A stretch of DNA of 64,000 bases from SYFY01 sp041752315 (GCA_041752315.1 JBGSHJ010000036.1:1-64000), one strand, 5' to 3'; positions 8,511 to 18,039 are shown, counted from the first letter of the stretch. Program-made: numbers and translations. The notes: generated by a model from the letters alone, not told the origin.

Positions 8511-9011
8511 TTATCGGCCGCAGCCGGAAGCCGCCGATGCCACGATCATGGCCACCACGGTCTCACTGCAATCCCCGGCTGGCGTGAACAACGCCGTCCG
8601 GCCAAACATCGGCACACCGAGGTAGCCACGCATGGACAACCGTCCCGCTTCATCGACTTCCATCCGGGATTTGTAGGTATTGCCGGACTCCGGGTCGTAG
8701 ATCTCGCCCTCCCACCGTTCACCGGTCCACCCGTAACTGACCAGCAGATCCAGTCCGAGCAGCGGTCGGGTCTGCAGCTTGACGTCAGGATTCTTGAAGT
8801 CCCTGCGCGGACTGCCGGCAGGCCCGGGCGATTCATCCGGTCTGTAGGTCGGATCCTTCACCGCGTGGATGCGCATGCTGAGGGACTCGCCTTCCCGGGC
8901 AACCAGCAGTACCGAGCGGTCGTCCTGCCAGAGGCCGAGCACCTCATCCTTCCCGCTCCCCCACGCGGCAACACCACTTGCCATCAACAACACAGTCAGC
9001 AGCAGTCGCAT
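8511..9011 (-). CDS. Secreted DUF2147-like protein
   Basis: A 166-residue exported protein. The start at 9011 is chosen because AAGGAG lies 7 nt upstream and an N-terminal signal peptide follows (MRLLLTVLLMASGVAAWG). The mature part begins EVLGLWQDDR and contains GERWEGEIYDPESGNTYKSRMEV, the layout of DUF2147 proteins, which are small periplasmic beta-rich domains of unknown function. The last residues (ASAASGCGR) are unusual for the family. Nearest neighbours do not suggest a role. Confidence 0.7.
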   Translation of the reverse strand: MRLLLTVLLMASGVAAWGSGKDEVLGLWQDDRSVLLVAREGESLSMRIHAVKDPTYRPDESPGPAGSPRRDFKNPDVKLQTRPLLGLDLLVSYGWTGERWEGEIYDPESGNTYKSRMEVDEAGRLSMRGYLGVPMFGRTALFTPAGDCSETVVAMIVASAASGCGR

Positions 9012-9083
9012 CAACGGCTCCTTTGCATCAGGAATGACGGGAGCAGCGCGCGAGCACACTTCCCACCCGCCAGTCTGCCCACA

Positions 9084-9104
9084 CCCTCACCCATCACCTA
9101 TCAC
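9084..9104. repeat. Tandem 7-bp microduplication over a stop codon
   Basis: Three 7-bp units CCCTCAC, CCATCAC and CTATCAC lie end to end. On the minus strand the last unit holds the TGA of the Rieske oxygenase gene (9101-9103), and the following units repeat GTGA downstream of the stop. Confidence 0.7.
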
Positions 9105-10480
9105 TTCGTCAGATAGTCGTTGACACGTTTGTGGACGTGCCGCACACGCACTTCCTGATAGTTGCCCAGTGTCTGTCCACCTTTGGCACACGTCTTGAAA
9201 CCACGTGTCTGCGCGGCCATGTTATCGGTGTCCTGGTCATAGATGGCGCCCAGGAAACCGAGCCCTGTGGCCTTGGTGTAACTTTCCTCCACGTCGAGGT
9301 ACATCGGCTCTGGTGGTGGTGGAGCTTCTTTCTGGGGGTGTCTTGGCCGCAGGAAAAACAGGTCGAAGAAACAAAAATCCGGATTGTCCTTGTCTGGCCG
9401 GAAGCGATAGACCATCGGCAGTGTCAGGCCAGGAAAGATGAACAGGTTGGGAAACAGGAAATACTCGATGGAGTCGAGGGTCTGCGCCGTGGAGTAGTTC
9501 GAGAAGTCCTGGTCATACTGTTCACCCAGCTGCTTCTGGATGATCCGCGCATAAACGTCACGTGCCGTCATGCCATCCGGTACCTTCGGCACACCGCCAT
9601 CGGCCGGACCACGTCGTCCCCACAGCTGTTCCATCAACTCCTGTTCTGTGGGCTGTTCTGGCATGCGCGGGTTGGGCGCGCCAACGGTGTGAATGAAGCG
9701 GTTCACGTTCTCCGGGAAGATGTCGTACGTCGTGATGGGCTCGGAATACTCCCTTCCACCGGCATGGGTCTCCTTGACGTGGTAGGCCTCCATGAACGCT
9801 TCTTCGCCCGCCTTCCAGTTGATCGGCAGGCGTTTGCAGACATGGGTTTCGATGTAGCGACTTTCGATATGAAAATCCTTGAAATGCTGTGGCAGCACAC
9901 CGAGGAATTTTTCCAGCGGTTCACAATCCAGATCAAAGTTGATGAATACAAAACCCGCCCAGGTCCCCACCTTCACTTCGCGCAGGCTGTGACTTTCGTC
10001 GGTGACGTGTGGAAAATCCCAGCGCTCCGGCAGATCGATCAGCTTGCCATCCAGCGAATAGGTCCAGGCATGAAACGGACAGCGAAAGGTTGTGCAGTAC
10101 CCGGATGATTCCGAGGGTTTGAGTGCGGTTGCCCGATGCATGCAGGCATTGCGGAACCCCCTGATCACACCGGACTCGTTGCGGACGACGATGGCGGAAA
10201 GGTCACCGATGTCGTAGACATGGTAGTCGCCGGTCTCGGGAATGTGTTCTTCGCGACAGGCCATCTGCCACACACGTGGCCATAGTTTCGCAAACTCTTC
10301 CGCTGCATGTTCCTTCGACGTGTAGTTCGAATAGGGAATGTCCGTGTCGCCCATGAACTCGTAGGAATATTCCAGGAACGGTGCCGGCGGTTGTGATTGA
10401 TCACGCAGCAGGACTTCCTGATAGGTCGGTCCCGGTGCCCGAGCTTCGCCCGGCGCCAGATTTGGCGGATTGGGTGCCAT
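9101..10480 (-). CDS. Rieske non-heme iron oxygenase, alpha subunit
   Basis: A 459-residue protein. The Rieske [2Fe-2S] motif is C-M-H followed after 18 residues by C-P-F-H within GFRNACMHRA...RCPFHAW. The mononuclear-iron region contains EAYHVKETH (two His five apart). The start at 10480 is supported by GGAG 8 nt upstream. The family includes aromatic-ring dioxygenases and KshA-like monooxygenases. No beta subunit, ferredoxin or reductase lies beside it, so it probably works as a single-subunit-type oxygenase with electron partners encoded elsewhere. Confidence 0.9.
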   Translation of the reverse strand: MAPNPPNLAPGEARAPGPTYQEVLLRDQSQPPAPFLEYSYEFMGDTDIPYSNYTSKEHAAEEFAKLWPRVWQMACREEHIPETGDYHVYDIGDLSAIVVRNESGVIRGFRNACMHRATALKPSESSGYCTTFRCPFHAWTYSLDGKLIDLPERWDFPHVTDESHSLREVKVGTWAGFVFINFDLDCEPLEKFLGVLPQHFKDFHIESRYIETHVCKRLPINWKAGEEAFMEAYHVKETHAGGREYSEPITTYDIFPENVNRFIHTVGAPNPRMPEQPTEQELMEQLWGRRGPADGGVPKVPDGMTARDVYARIIQKQLGEQYDQDFSNYSTAQTLDSIEYFLFPNLFIFPGLTLPMVYRFRPDKDNPDFCFFDLFFLRPRHPQKEAPPPPEPMYLDVEESYTKATGLGFLGAIYDQDTDNMAAQTRGFKTCAKGGQTLGNYQEVRVRHVHKRVNDYLTK

Positions 10481-10608
10481 GGTTGCTCTCCACACAGTCA
10501 GATGAATGCCCCATTCTGCCTCCGGTGAACATGATTGCGCCACCGTCCATCCACTCGCCCGCCGATGATGCCGGCCGCGACCTTCTTCTTTCGACGGACA
10601 GCGCTCCC

Positions 10609-10614
10609 TATACT
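10609..10614 (+). promoter_or_regulatory. Candidate -10 element (TATACT) for the YbjN-like gene
   Basis: TATACT lies 47 bp upstream of the chosen start at 10661, in the 180-bp divergent region between the Rieske gene and the YbjN-like gene. No convincing -35 box is seen at 16-18 bp, so this is a weak call. Confidence 0.3.
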
Positions 10615-10660
10615 GGCCAGCGCCAGCGTTCAGCCTGCTCACATCCACCGAGGCAAGCCC

Positions 10661-11137
10661 ATGATGTTCAGATCACTCTGCCGGACCGCCTTGACGCTCA
10701 TCACGATCGCAGGTCCCGCATGGGTCCATGCGGAACAGGTCCAGGCAGGCCAGCCGGACTCTGTCGTCGCGGCGCTGCAGGCTGGCGGATACAAGGCCAT
10801 TCTGGCCAAGGATGCCGTTGGCGACCCGCGGATTGAAAGCGCTTCGGCAGGAGCAAGGTTCGTCATCCATTTTTATGGCTGCAAGGACAACAAGGATTGC
10901 ACGTCGCTGACGTTTTTTGCCGGCTGGACGGGCCTCGACGCCTCCATGAACCAGATGAACGAATGGAACAAGGTCCGGCGATTCAGTCGGGCCTACATCG
11001 ACAACGACGGGGATCCGGTCATCGAATTTGATATCGATCTCGACGATGGCGGGATGAGCCAGGCGCTGTTCATCAACAACGTCGAGTACTGGGACCTTTC
11101 CCTGGCGGGTTTCAAACAACACGTCAGCGCGCAGTAA
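10661..11137 (+). CDS. Secreted YbjN-like protein
   Basis: About 158 residues from the start at 10661. A signal peptide is visible (MMFRSLCRTALTLITIAGPAWVHA). The mature region (VVAALQAGGYKAIL ... GARFVIHFYGCKDNKDCTSLTFFAGW ... FDIDLDDGGMSQALFINNVEYW) matches the YbjN/type-III-chaperone-like fold that is common in alphaproteobacterial and gammaproteobacterial periplasmic proteins. Function of the family is unknown. The stop is 1 bp before the GTG of the permease gene, which suggests cotranscription. Confidence 0.75.
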   Translation: MMFRSLCRTALTLITIAGPAWVHAEQVQAGQPDSVVAALQAGGYKAILAKDAVGDPRIESASAGARFVIHFYGCKDNKDCTSLTFFAGWTGLDASMNQMNEWNKVRRFSRAYIDNDGDPVIEFDIDLDDGGMSQALFINNVEYWDLSLAGFKQHVSAQ

Positions 11138-11138
11138 C

Positions 11139-12677
11139 GTGGCCAAGGGCAACCCTCCGGCCGGCAGCAGTTCCCTGCAGTCTGTCCGTCAGGAAGGCGG
11201 TACCACACGGTATGTCCAGAAGGATGCAACCTACTTTGCCCGCCGGTCACTGCGCCGGCATGCCGGTGTCTGGTCCTTGTGGGCGCTGGGCGTCGGCGCC
11301 GTGATCTCCGGCCACTTCTCCGGCTGGAATCTCGGACTAGGGGTTGCCGGCTGGGGTGGCATGATGGTGGCCACGCTGATCATCGCCGCCATGTACCTGG
11401 GCCTGACCCTGTCGATCGCGGAAATGTCACCCGCCTTGCCACATACCGGTGGCGCCTACTCCTTTGCGCGCACCGCAATGGGACCCTGGGGCGGATTCCT
11501 GACCGGCATGGCCGAAAATGTCGAGTATGTGCTGGTGCCCGGCACGATCGCCTATTTCATCGGCGCCTATCTCACGGGGATCTTTGATACCCCGACTGCC
11601 TGGCAGCCGATGTGGTGGCTCATGAGTTACCTGATCTTCGTTGGCCTCAACATCCTCGGCGTCGAACTGTCCTTTCGCATCACCGTCGTGGTCACACTGC
11701 TTGCGCTGTCCTGCCTGTTGGTGTTCTGGATCAGCGCCTTCCTGAACATGGATTTTGATCGGCAGGCCATGAACGTCGGACCAGGCAGCACGTTGCTCCC
11801 GGAGGGTAACGGACCGTTCTTGCCCAACGGCTGGTCAGGTGTTCTGCTCGCGCTGCCCTATGCCGTGTGGTTGTTCCTGGCCATTGAACAACTGCCACTG
11901 GCTGCCGAAGAAAGCCATCTGCCGGAACGGGACATACCGCGCGGAATCCTGACGGCGATGGCCACCCTGTTTGTCTCGGCCATGCTCATCATCTGGCTCA
12001 ACCCCTCCGTTCATGGGATCGGGTCGCACGCACTGGCCACCTCCGGTGAGCCCCTGCTCGCTGCCTTGCGCGAAATCTACGGGGAAAACACTGCAAAGCT
12101 GCTGGCGTGTTTTGCACTGGTCGGCCTGATCGCTTCCTTCCACAGCATCATCTACGCCAAGGGTCGCCAGATCTACTCTCTCTCCAGGGCCGGATACTTT
12201 CCGACCTTCCTGTCGATCACCCACAAGTCCACCCGAACGCCGCACATTGCAATGATCGCGGGTTCGATTCTGGCGTTGATCGTCATGTCAGCACTCTGGC
12301 TCGGTCTGGGCAGCGAAGCCGGCGGCATAGCCATTGGCGGTACCCTGCTCAACATGACGGTGTTTGCCGCGATGTTTTCCTACATCATGCAGGCGGTGTC
12401 GTTCATCCTCCTGCGACGACAACTGCCCGACCTGCAACGGCCGTTCAGGAGTCCGCTGGGCATCTGGGGTGCGCTGCTCACCATCATCATCGGTCTGGTG
12501 ACACTGTATTTCCAGCTGACCGATCCGGTGTACCGGCAGGGTGTGCTGGGCGTTGCGCTCTGGTTCATGATCGGCACGATCTACTTTTTCTTTGTCGGGC
12601 GACATCGCCTGGTCCTGTCACCTGAAGAGGAATTTGCCATGTCCCATCGTCCGCAGCACGGGAGTCCTTCATCGTGA
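11139..12677 (+). CDS. APC-superfamily permease (amino acid/ethanolamine type)
   Basis: A 512-residue membrane protein with about 12 transmembrane helices and the APC signature (LWALGVGAVISGHFSGWN, FARTAMGPWGGFLTGMAE). The GHFSGWNLGL region and overall length resemble ethanolamine permeases. The start is GTG at 11139; no ATG lies nearby. It is followed with a 4-bp overlap by a glutamine-synthetase-like ligase and then an iron-type alcohol dehydrogenase, so the likely cargo is an amine or amino alcohol. Cargo identity is inference. Confidence 0.85.
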   Translation: MAKGNPPAGSSSLQSVRQEGGTTRYVQKDATYFARRSLRRHAGVWSLWALGVGAVISGHFSGWNLGLGVAGWGGMMVATLIIAAMYLGLTLSIAEMSPALPHTGGAYSFARTAMGPWGGFLTGMAENVEYVLVPGTIAYFIGAYLTGIFDTPTAWQPMWWLMSYLIFVGLNILGVELSFRITVVVTLLALSCLLVFWISAFLNMDFDRQAMNVGPGSTLLPEGNGPFLPNGWSGVLLALPYAVWLFLAIEQLPLAAEESHLPERDIPRGILTAMATLFVSAMLIIWLNPSVHGIGSHALATSGEPLLAALREIYGENTAKLLACFALVGLIASFHSIIYAKGRQIYSLSRAGYFPTFLSITHKSTRTPHIAMIAGSILALIVMSALWLGLGSEAGGIAIGGTLLNMTVFAAMFSYIMQAVSFILLRRQLPDLQRPFRSPLGIWGALLTIIIGLVTLYFQLTDPVYRQGVLGVALWFMIGTIYFFFVGRHRLVLSPEEEFAMSHRPQHGSPSS

Positions 12678-14044
12678 CCGGCATGCTGGACCTCAGATCC
12701 CTTCGCGCTGCCGTCTCGGCGGGTGAAATCGACACCGTCGTCGTTGCGTTTGTCGACCTGTTTGGACGCCTGATCGGCAAGCGTTTCCACGCCGAGTATT
12801 TCTGCGACAGTGCCTGGGAGGAAACCCATGCCTGCAACTATCTGCTCGCCAACGATATCGACATGGTGCCGGTGCCGGGTTACCAGGTCGCGAGCTGGCA
12901 GCAGGGATATGGCGACTTTGTCATGAAGCCGATCCTGTCGACTACCCGCCGGATTCCCTGGTTGTCCAGAACGGCTCTGGTCCTTGCCGATGTGCAGGAT
13001 CATCACGGGCAGGATCTGCCGCACAGTCCGCGCGCGATGCTGAAAAAACAGTGTGATCGACTCGCGGCACGCAACATGCAGGCCATGCTGGCATCGGAAC
13101 TCGAGTTTTACCTTTTCCGGGAAACCTACGAATCAGCGCTGGCAAAACGCTACGAAAACCTGCGCACGGCCAGCGAGTACATGCAGGACTATCACATCCT
13201 CGCCACAACCAAGGAAGAAGGGGTGATGCAGGCCATTCGCAACGGCATTCACGGGGCGGGTATCCCCGTTGAAAATTCGAAGGGGGAATGGGGCCGCGGC
13301 CAGCAGGAACTCAATGTCCGGTATGCCGACGCGCTGACCATGGCGGACCACCACGTGATCATGAAAAACGGCATCAAGGAGATCGCGCATCTGCAGAACT
13401 GGGCCATCACATTCATGGCGAAGTGGCACTACGACCTCGCCGGTTCATCGTGCCATGTGCATGCTTCACTGTGGGACAAGACCGCCAGGACTCCACTGTT
13501 CCTGGACCCTCAGGGTGACCGCGGCATGAGTCAGCTGATGCGGCAGTTCATGGCGGGTCAGTTGAAGTACGCCGCCGACTACACGTACTTTCTCGCGCCA
13601 TTCATCAACTCCTACAAACGCTTTCAGCAGACGGGCACGTTCGCGCCCACTCGCATCGTGTGGTCGGACGACAACCGTACCGCGGGGTTTCGACTGTGCG
13701 CTGCAGGGACACCGGCCATTCGGTCCGAATGCAGGATCGGTGGCGCCGATCTGAACCCTTACCTCGCCTTTGCTGCGCTACTGGCGGCTGGACAGGCCGG
13801 TATTGACGAGGCGCTTGAACTGCCAGCTGAATTCAGTGGCGATGCGTATCAGCAATCCGGACTCGCCAACATCCCGGCAACGCTGCGCGACGCAACCGAA
13901 GCATTGGATCGATCGGTTTTCATGCGCCGCGCATTTGGTGACGAGGTGATCGACCACTACGTTCACACGGCGGCCTGGGAACAGTCGTCCTATGATCAAC
14001 AGATTACGGATTGGGAACTGAAACGCGGCTTCGAGCGATATTGA
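12674..14044 (+). CDS. Glutamine-synthetase-family ligase (gamma-glutamylamide synthetase type)
   Basis: A 456-residue glutamine-synthetase fold. Metal/ATP residues are visible in ASELEFYLF, GQQELNVRYADAL, SSCHVHASLWD and the arginine block RIVWSDDNRTAGFR. The sequence resembles PuuA/IpuC/GlnA4-type enzymes that ligate glutamate to amines, rather than housekeeping GlnA: the usual adenylylation region is absent. The start is GTG 12674, overlapping the permease stop by 4 bp, with ATG 12683 as alternative. Expected role: ATP-dependent gamma-glutamylation of the imported amine. Confidence 0.85.
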   Translation: MTGMLDLRSLRAAVSAGEIDTVVVAFVDLFGRLIGKRFHAEYFCDSAWEETHACNYLLANDIDMVPVPGYQVASWQQGYGDFVMKPILSTTRRIPWLSRTALVLADVQDHHGQDLPHSPRAMLKKQCDRLAARNMQAMLASELEFYLFRETYESALAKRYENLRTASEYMQDYHILATTKEEGVMQAIRNGIHGAGIPVENSKGEWGRGQQELNVRYADALTMADHHVIMKNGIKEIAHLQNWAITFMAKWHYDLAGSSCHVHASLWDKTARTPLFLDPQGDRGMSQLMRQFMAGQLKYAADYTYFLAPFINSYKRFQQTGTFAPTRIVWSDDNRTAGFRLCAAGTPAIRSECRIGGADLNPYLAFAALLAAGQAGIDEALELPAEFSGDAYQQSGLANIPATLRDATEALDRSVFMRRAFGDEVIDHYVHTAAWEQSSYDQQITDWELKRGFERY

Positions 14045-14051
14045 GCGTCTG

Positions 14052-15227
14052 ATGATGACACGTGCCAACTGGAACTATCCGACTGCCGTGCGCTTTGGCG
14101 CCGGCCGTATCACCGAACTCGCGGACGCCTGTCAGGCCCTGGGCATCAAGCGGCCACTGCTGGTCACCGATGCGGGCCTCGCGACACTGGCCATCACCCG
14201 GCAGGCCATGAACGTCCTCGACGATGCAGGTCTTCACCCGGCACTCTTTGCTCATGTCAAGCCCAACCCGGTGGAAGCGAACCTTCAGGCCGGCACGACT
14301 GCATTCAACAAGGGAGCGCACGACGGCGTGGTCGCCTTTGGTGGTGGGAGCGGCCTCGATACCGGCAAGCTGATCGCCTTCATGGCGCGACAGACCAGGC
14401 CTGTTTGGGACTTCGAAGACGTCGACGACTGGTGGACTCGTGCCGATGCTTCGGTGATCGCACCGGTGGTTGCAGTACCAACCACCGCGGGTACCGGCTC
14501 TGAAGTGGGTCGCGCGGGTGTGCTGACAGATGTCTCCACCCAGACAAAAAAGGTGATCTTCCATCCAAAGATGATGCCCGGTGTGGTCATCTGCGACCCT
14601 GAACTGACCACCGGTCTGCCGCCGTTCATCACCGCCGGCACTGGCATGGATGCCCTGGCCCACTGTCTTGAAGCCTATTGCGCACCTGGCTACCACCCCA
14701 TGGCCGAAGGCATCGCCGTGGAAGGCATGCGGCTGGTCTTCGACAATCTCCGCAAGGTGATGAAAAATGGCAACGATATCGAGGCCAGGGGTCACCTGAT
14801 GAGCGCTGCCGCGATGGGTGCCACGGCCTTTCAGAAGGGGCTGGGTGCCATTCACGCACTATCGCACCCGGTAGGCGCACTGCACGACACACATCACGGC
14901 ATGACCAACGCCGTGTTCATGCCCTATGTGCTCGCTTTCAATCGGCCCGCCATCGAAGACAAGATAAGAAGGCTCGCCGCCTGGCTCGGGATCTCCAACG
15001 GCTTTGCCGGTTTCCTCGATGCGGTGTTGGCGCTGCGCCGGGATATCGGGGTCCCGCACACCCTGGCCGGATTGAAGGTTGATGACCGTTTCCGCGACCG
15101 TATTGCCAGCATGGCGGTCGTGGATCCCACGGCGGGTGGCAACCCCGTCCTGCTTACGGAAACGGCTGCAGACGCCCTGTTTGCTGCAGCACTGACCGGA
15201 GAGCTGTCGACTTCAGGCCGGGACTAG
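14052..15227 (+). CDS. Iron-containing alcohol dehydrogenase
   Basis: A 391-residue group III alcohol dehydrogenase. It has the NAD-binding GGGSGLDTGK, VPTTAGTGSEV and the metal ligands in CDPELT, GMDALAHCLEAY and GAIHALSHPVGALHDTHHG. It follows the ligase gene by 7 bp. In a gamma-glutamylated amine route it could oxidise a hydroxyl group, for example of gamma-glutamyl-ethanolamide, to an aldehyde. The matching aldehyde dehydrogenase and gamma-glutamyl hydrolase are not in the window. Confidence 0.9.
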   Translation: MMTRANWNYPTAVRFGAGRITELADACQALGIKRPLLVTDAGLATLAITRQAMNVLDDAGLHPALFAHVKPNPVEANLQAGTTAFNKGAHDGVVAFGGGSGLDTGKLIAFMARQTRPVWDFEDVDDWWTRADASVIAPVVAVPTTAGTGSEVGRAGVLTDVSTQTKKVIFHPKMMPGVVICDPELTTGLPPFITAGTGMDALAHCLEAYCAPGYHPMAEGIAVEGMRLVFDNLRKVMKNGNDIEARGHLMSAAAMGATAFQKGLGAIHALSHPVGALHDTHHGMTNAVFMPYVLAFNRPAIEDKIRRLAAWLGISNGFAGFLDAVLALRRDIGVPHTLAGLKVDDRFRDRIASMAVVDPTAGGNPVLLTETAADALFAAALTGELSTSGRD

Positions 15228-15280
15228 CGTGTTCTTGCGTTGCGAACTGACCGTGCCCTGAATAGGCTAAGACGCGTTCA

Positions 15281-15297
15281 GCTGGTCGCAGACCAGC
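15281..15297. terminator. Perfect stem-loop between ADH and ABC operons
   Basis: GCTGGTC (15281-15287) and GACCAGC (15291-15297) form a perfect 7-bp stem with a 3-nt loop, 54 bp after the alcohol dehydrogenase stop. No T tract follows, so it could be an attenuating or RNA-stabilising hairpin instead of a terminator. Confidence 0.45.
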
Positions 15298-15412
15298 CGA
15301 TGGCTTGATTGACTCCTCCATCCGGGAACAGGTCAGGAGCAAGTCGGACCTGAGCGATTGCCACGAGGCAGAGCAGAAAATTTTCCAGGACTTCGAGAAT
15401 CATACGAGACGC

Positions 15413-16204
15413 ATGGTGGAACCCTTGGGCAAACAGCCGCAGCAACCGACGCTGCAATCAACGCCTGCGATCGACGCCGACAGCCTCGTCAAGCGTTTTC
15501 CAAACCAGAACCGGGACGTCCTCCGTCGACTGACGTTCACGGTACCCGCTGGCCAGTGCGTGTCCTTGTTGGGGCCATCCGGATGTGGCAAGACGACTCT
15601 GCTCAGGCTGCTGATGGGTATCGAACGGCCTACCGAAGGTCGACTGACGATCGACCCTGGTCTGTCCGGCCATTTTTCGTACGTTTTCCAGGAGCCGCGC
15701 CTGGTTCCGTGGCGGACCAGTCGCGAAAACGTGCTGCTGCCACTGGAACTTGCCGGTACCAATACGGGCATCGCCACTGACGAGATCGACGCGCTCCTCA
15801 CATCGCTTGGCCTCGGTGAGCGACTGGCCAACTTCCCGAAAGAACTGAGCGGCGGTATGCAGATGCGCGTTGCGCTGGCACGGGCGTTGATCACCAAACC
15901 GAAGGTCCTGCTGCTCGATGAGCCATTTGCCGCACTCGACGAACGGACACGCTTCCGCCTTCAGGACCTGCTGCTTGATCTGCGCGCACGCCTGCACCTG
16001 CAGTACATCTTTGTCACGCACTCGATCGCCGAGGCTGTCTACCTGGGAGATCGGGTCCTCCTGATGAACAAGAACGGCGAGATCGATCGGGATCAGCAGA
16101 TCAATTCCGGGGAGCGGACCCAGGCGCTGAAACTGACCCAGGCGTTCAACGAACACGTGAGCGCGTTTGCCAGACGGTTTACCGAACTGGAGAGTTCCAC
16201 GTGA
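15413..16204 (+). CDS. ABC transporter ATPase (nitrate/sulfonate/pyrimidine family)
   Basis: About 263 residues from ATG 15413; the frame is open from a TTG at 15305 but the extra residues do not look like family sequence. Walker A GPSGCGKTT, signature LSGGMQMRVALARAL, Walker B VLLLDEPFAALD and the H-loop FVTHSIAEA are all intact. The family energises TauB/SsuB/ThiZ-type importers. It is followed by permease and periplasmic binding-protein genes with overlaps, giving a complete importer. Confidence 0.92.
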   Translation: MVEPLGKQPQQPTLQSTPAIDADSLVKRFPNQNRDVLRRLTFTVPAGQCVSLLGPSGCGKTTLLRLLMGIERPTEGRLTIDPGLSGHFSYVFQEPRLVPWRTSRENVLLPLELAGTNTGIATDEIDALLTSLGLGERLANFPKELSGGMQMRVALARALITKPKVLLLDEPFAALDERTRFRLQDLLLDLRARLHLQYIFVTHSIAEAVYLGDRVLLMNKNGEIDRDQQINSGERTQALKLTQAFNEHVSAFARRFTELESST

Positions 16205-16962
16205 TGGCGGGCATCCGGGACAAACTGCCGGCATGGCTTTTTCTGATCGCACTGATGGCGCTCTGGGAAACCGCAGTCCATCGGGAGTGGGTTGCCGCCT
16301 ACCTGCTGCCGGCACCGAGCGAGATCTATGCAACAACCGTCGAGCTGTGGCCGGAGATATGGAGTGCAACCCAGTCGACCTTCAATTCGATCCTCTGGGG
16401 TATCGGCGCCAGCTTCAGCATCGGCGTCACGCTTGCGATCGCATTTTTTGCGGTGCCGATCCTGCGGCGGGCGATACTGCCATTCTGTGTGTTCTTCCAG
16501 ACCGTGCCGATCATTGCGATTGCACCACTGCTCGTCATCTGGTTCGGTTTTGGTGAAACGACGGTCAAGGCGTCGGCGTTCATCGTCTCGCTGTTTCCCA
16601 TCCTCGCCAACACGTTGACTGGCCTGCAGGAAACCGATCCCCTGCTGCGCGAGATGTTTGCTTTGTACAAGCCATCGCGATGGAAGACCATCATCAAGCT
16701 GCAGGTGCCATCGGCGATACCCTACATCCTGACCGGGCTGCGCATCTCCGTTGGCCTCGCTACCATTGGCGCCATCGTCGGCGAGTTCATTGCCGGTGGC
16801 GGGCTTGGCAGCCTTATCGATTCTGCTCGAACCCAGCAACGTGTGGATCTGGTGTTCAGCGGTGTCATCGCGTCGAGTGTGCTGGCGTTGTTTCTGGTGC
16901 TGTCGATCGATCTGATCAGTGGCCTGTTGCTGCGGCGGCGGCCCTATACAAGGAGTGCATGA
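16201..16962 (+). CDS. ABC transporter permease (BPD-type)
   Basis: A 253-residue inner-membrane protein with about six helices and the EAA loop (YKPSRWKTIIKLQVPSAIPYILTGLRI). The start is GTG 16201 (GGAG 8 nt upstream) or ATG 16204; both overlap the ATPase stop. The stop overlaps the binding-protein start. Family members transport sulfonates, nitrate or pyrimidine/thiamin precursors. Confidence 0.9.
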   Translation: MMAGIRDKLPAWLFLIALMALWETAVHREWVAAYLLPAPSEIYATTVELWPEIWSATQSTFNSILWGIGASFSIGVTLAIAFFAVPILRRAILPFCVFFQTVPIIAIAPLLVIWFGFGETTVKASAFIVSLFPILANTLTGLQETDPLLREMFALYKPSRWKTIIKLQVPSAIPYILTGLRISVGLATIGAIVGEFIAGGGLGSLIDSARTQQRVDLVFSGVIASSVLALFLVLSIDLISGLLLRRRPYTRSA

Positions 16963-17891
16963 TGTTGCGAATTCTGTTGGCGATGCTGCTGGCCGGTCTG
17001 GCGAACGGGGCAACCGCCGAGCCCATCGCGCTGGCGCTGAACTGGAAGGCAGAACCACAGTTTGGCGGCTTCTACGCAGCGCAGGTGCTGGGGTTTTACA
17101 AAAAAAACGGCCTCGACGTATCCATCATCGAAGGCGGCTCTGGCACACCGACCATTCAGGTCCTCGGCGCCGGCAAGGTCGACTACGCCCTCGTGTCTGC
17201 AGATGAAGTCGTGATCTCCCATGACCGTGGCGCAAAAAACGTGGTTGCGCTGTTCGCGACGTTCCAGACCAACCCGCAAGCCATCATGGTGCACGCCGAG
17301 CGGGGGTTTCGCTCCGTGGGAGACGTTCTGCAAGGTGATGGCATCCTGTTATGGCAGGCCGGCCTTCCTTATGCGCAGTACCTGAAGAAAAAGTACGCAC
17401 CGATGAAAGTCAGGACCGCCCCGTATCTGGGTGGCATCGGCAACTTTCAGAATGACCCTCTCTTGTCGCAACAGGGTTTTGTGACCAGCGAGCCGCTGAC
17501 GGCGCGCCGTGCCGGGCTCAAGGTCGACACGTTCCTGGTTGCCGAGAGTGGTTACAACCCTTATACGACGGTACTGGTGACCACACGTGAACACCTGCGT
17601 GACCAGCCGGACGAAGTCACCCGCATGATTACGGCCGTTCGCGCAGGCTGGGAGGCTTACCTGGCCGACCCGTCCACGACCAACGCCGCCATGGGCAGGA
17701 TCAACAAGGCGATGGACGCACAGACATTCCTCGAAAGTGCCCAGGCGCAGATCGGTCTGATCAGGACCCCGGAGACCAGACTGCTGGGCGAGATGTCACT
17801 CACCAGGTGGCAGACACTGGTGGACCAGCTGACTGAACTCAAATCGATCCGCAGTCCGATCACCACCAGCGAGCTTTTTGTCGGTCCCTGA
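16959..17891 (+). CDS. NMT1/THI5-like periplasmic substrate-binding protein
   Basis: About 310 residues. AAGGAG lies just upstream of tandem ATGs at 16959 and 16962. A signal peptide (MLRILLAMLLAGLANGATA) precedes LALNWKAEPQFGGFYAAQ, the hallmark of the NMT1/ThiY group. YALVSADEVVISHDRGA and a GILLWQAG segment follow. Ligands of the group are aminopyrimidines, riboflavin or related heterocycles; the sequence does not decide. No TPP or FMN riboswitch was recognised upstream of the operon. Confidence 0.88.
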   Translation: MMLRILLAMLLAGLANGATAEPIALALNWKAEPQFGGFYAAQVLGFYKKNGLDVSIIEGGSGTPTIQVLGAGKVDYALVSADEVVISHDRGAKNVVALFATFQTNPQAIMVHAERGFRSVGDVLQGDGILLWQAGLPYAQYLKKKYAPMKVRTAPYLGGIGNFQNDPLLSQQGFVTSEPLTARRAGLKVDTFLVAESGYNPYTTVLVTTREHLRDQPDEVTRMITAVRAGWEAYLADPSTTNAAMGRINKAMDAQTFLESAQAQIGLIRTPETRLLGEMSLTRWQTLVDQLTELKSIRSPITTSELFVGP

Positions 17892-18039
17892 AGAGCTCAT
17901 TGCAGCACTGAACCACAACAGTCCAGAGCGAACGAAGACCTCTCCCTGACCGGCAGCGGAGCGCACTTCGGATACTACGCATTCGACCCGCGAACGAGTC
18001 TGGCTAGTCTTGACCCCTCATGGAACAAGGCAGGTCAGC

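Noticed and set aside
15228..15412. Possible TPP or FMN riboswitch before the NMT1-type ABC operon
   Set aside because: Only a simple 7-bp stem-loop is present; the conserved CUGAGA-type TPP core and FMN helices were not found.
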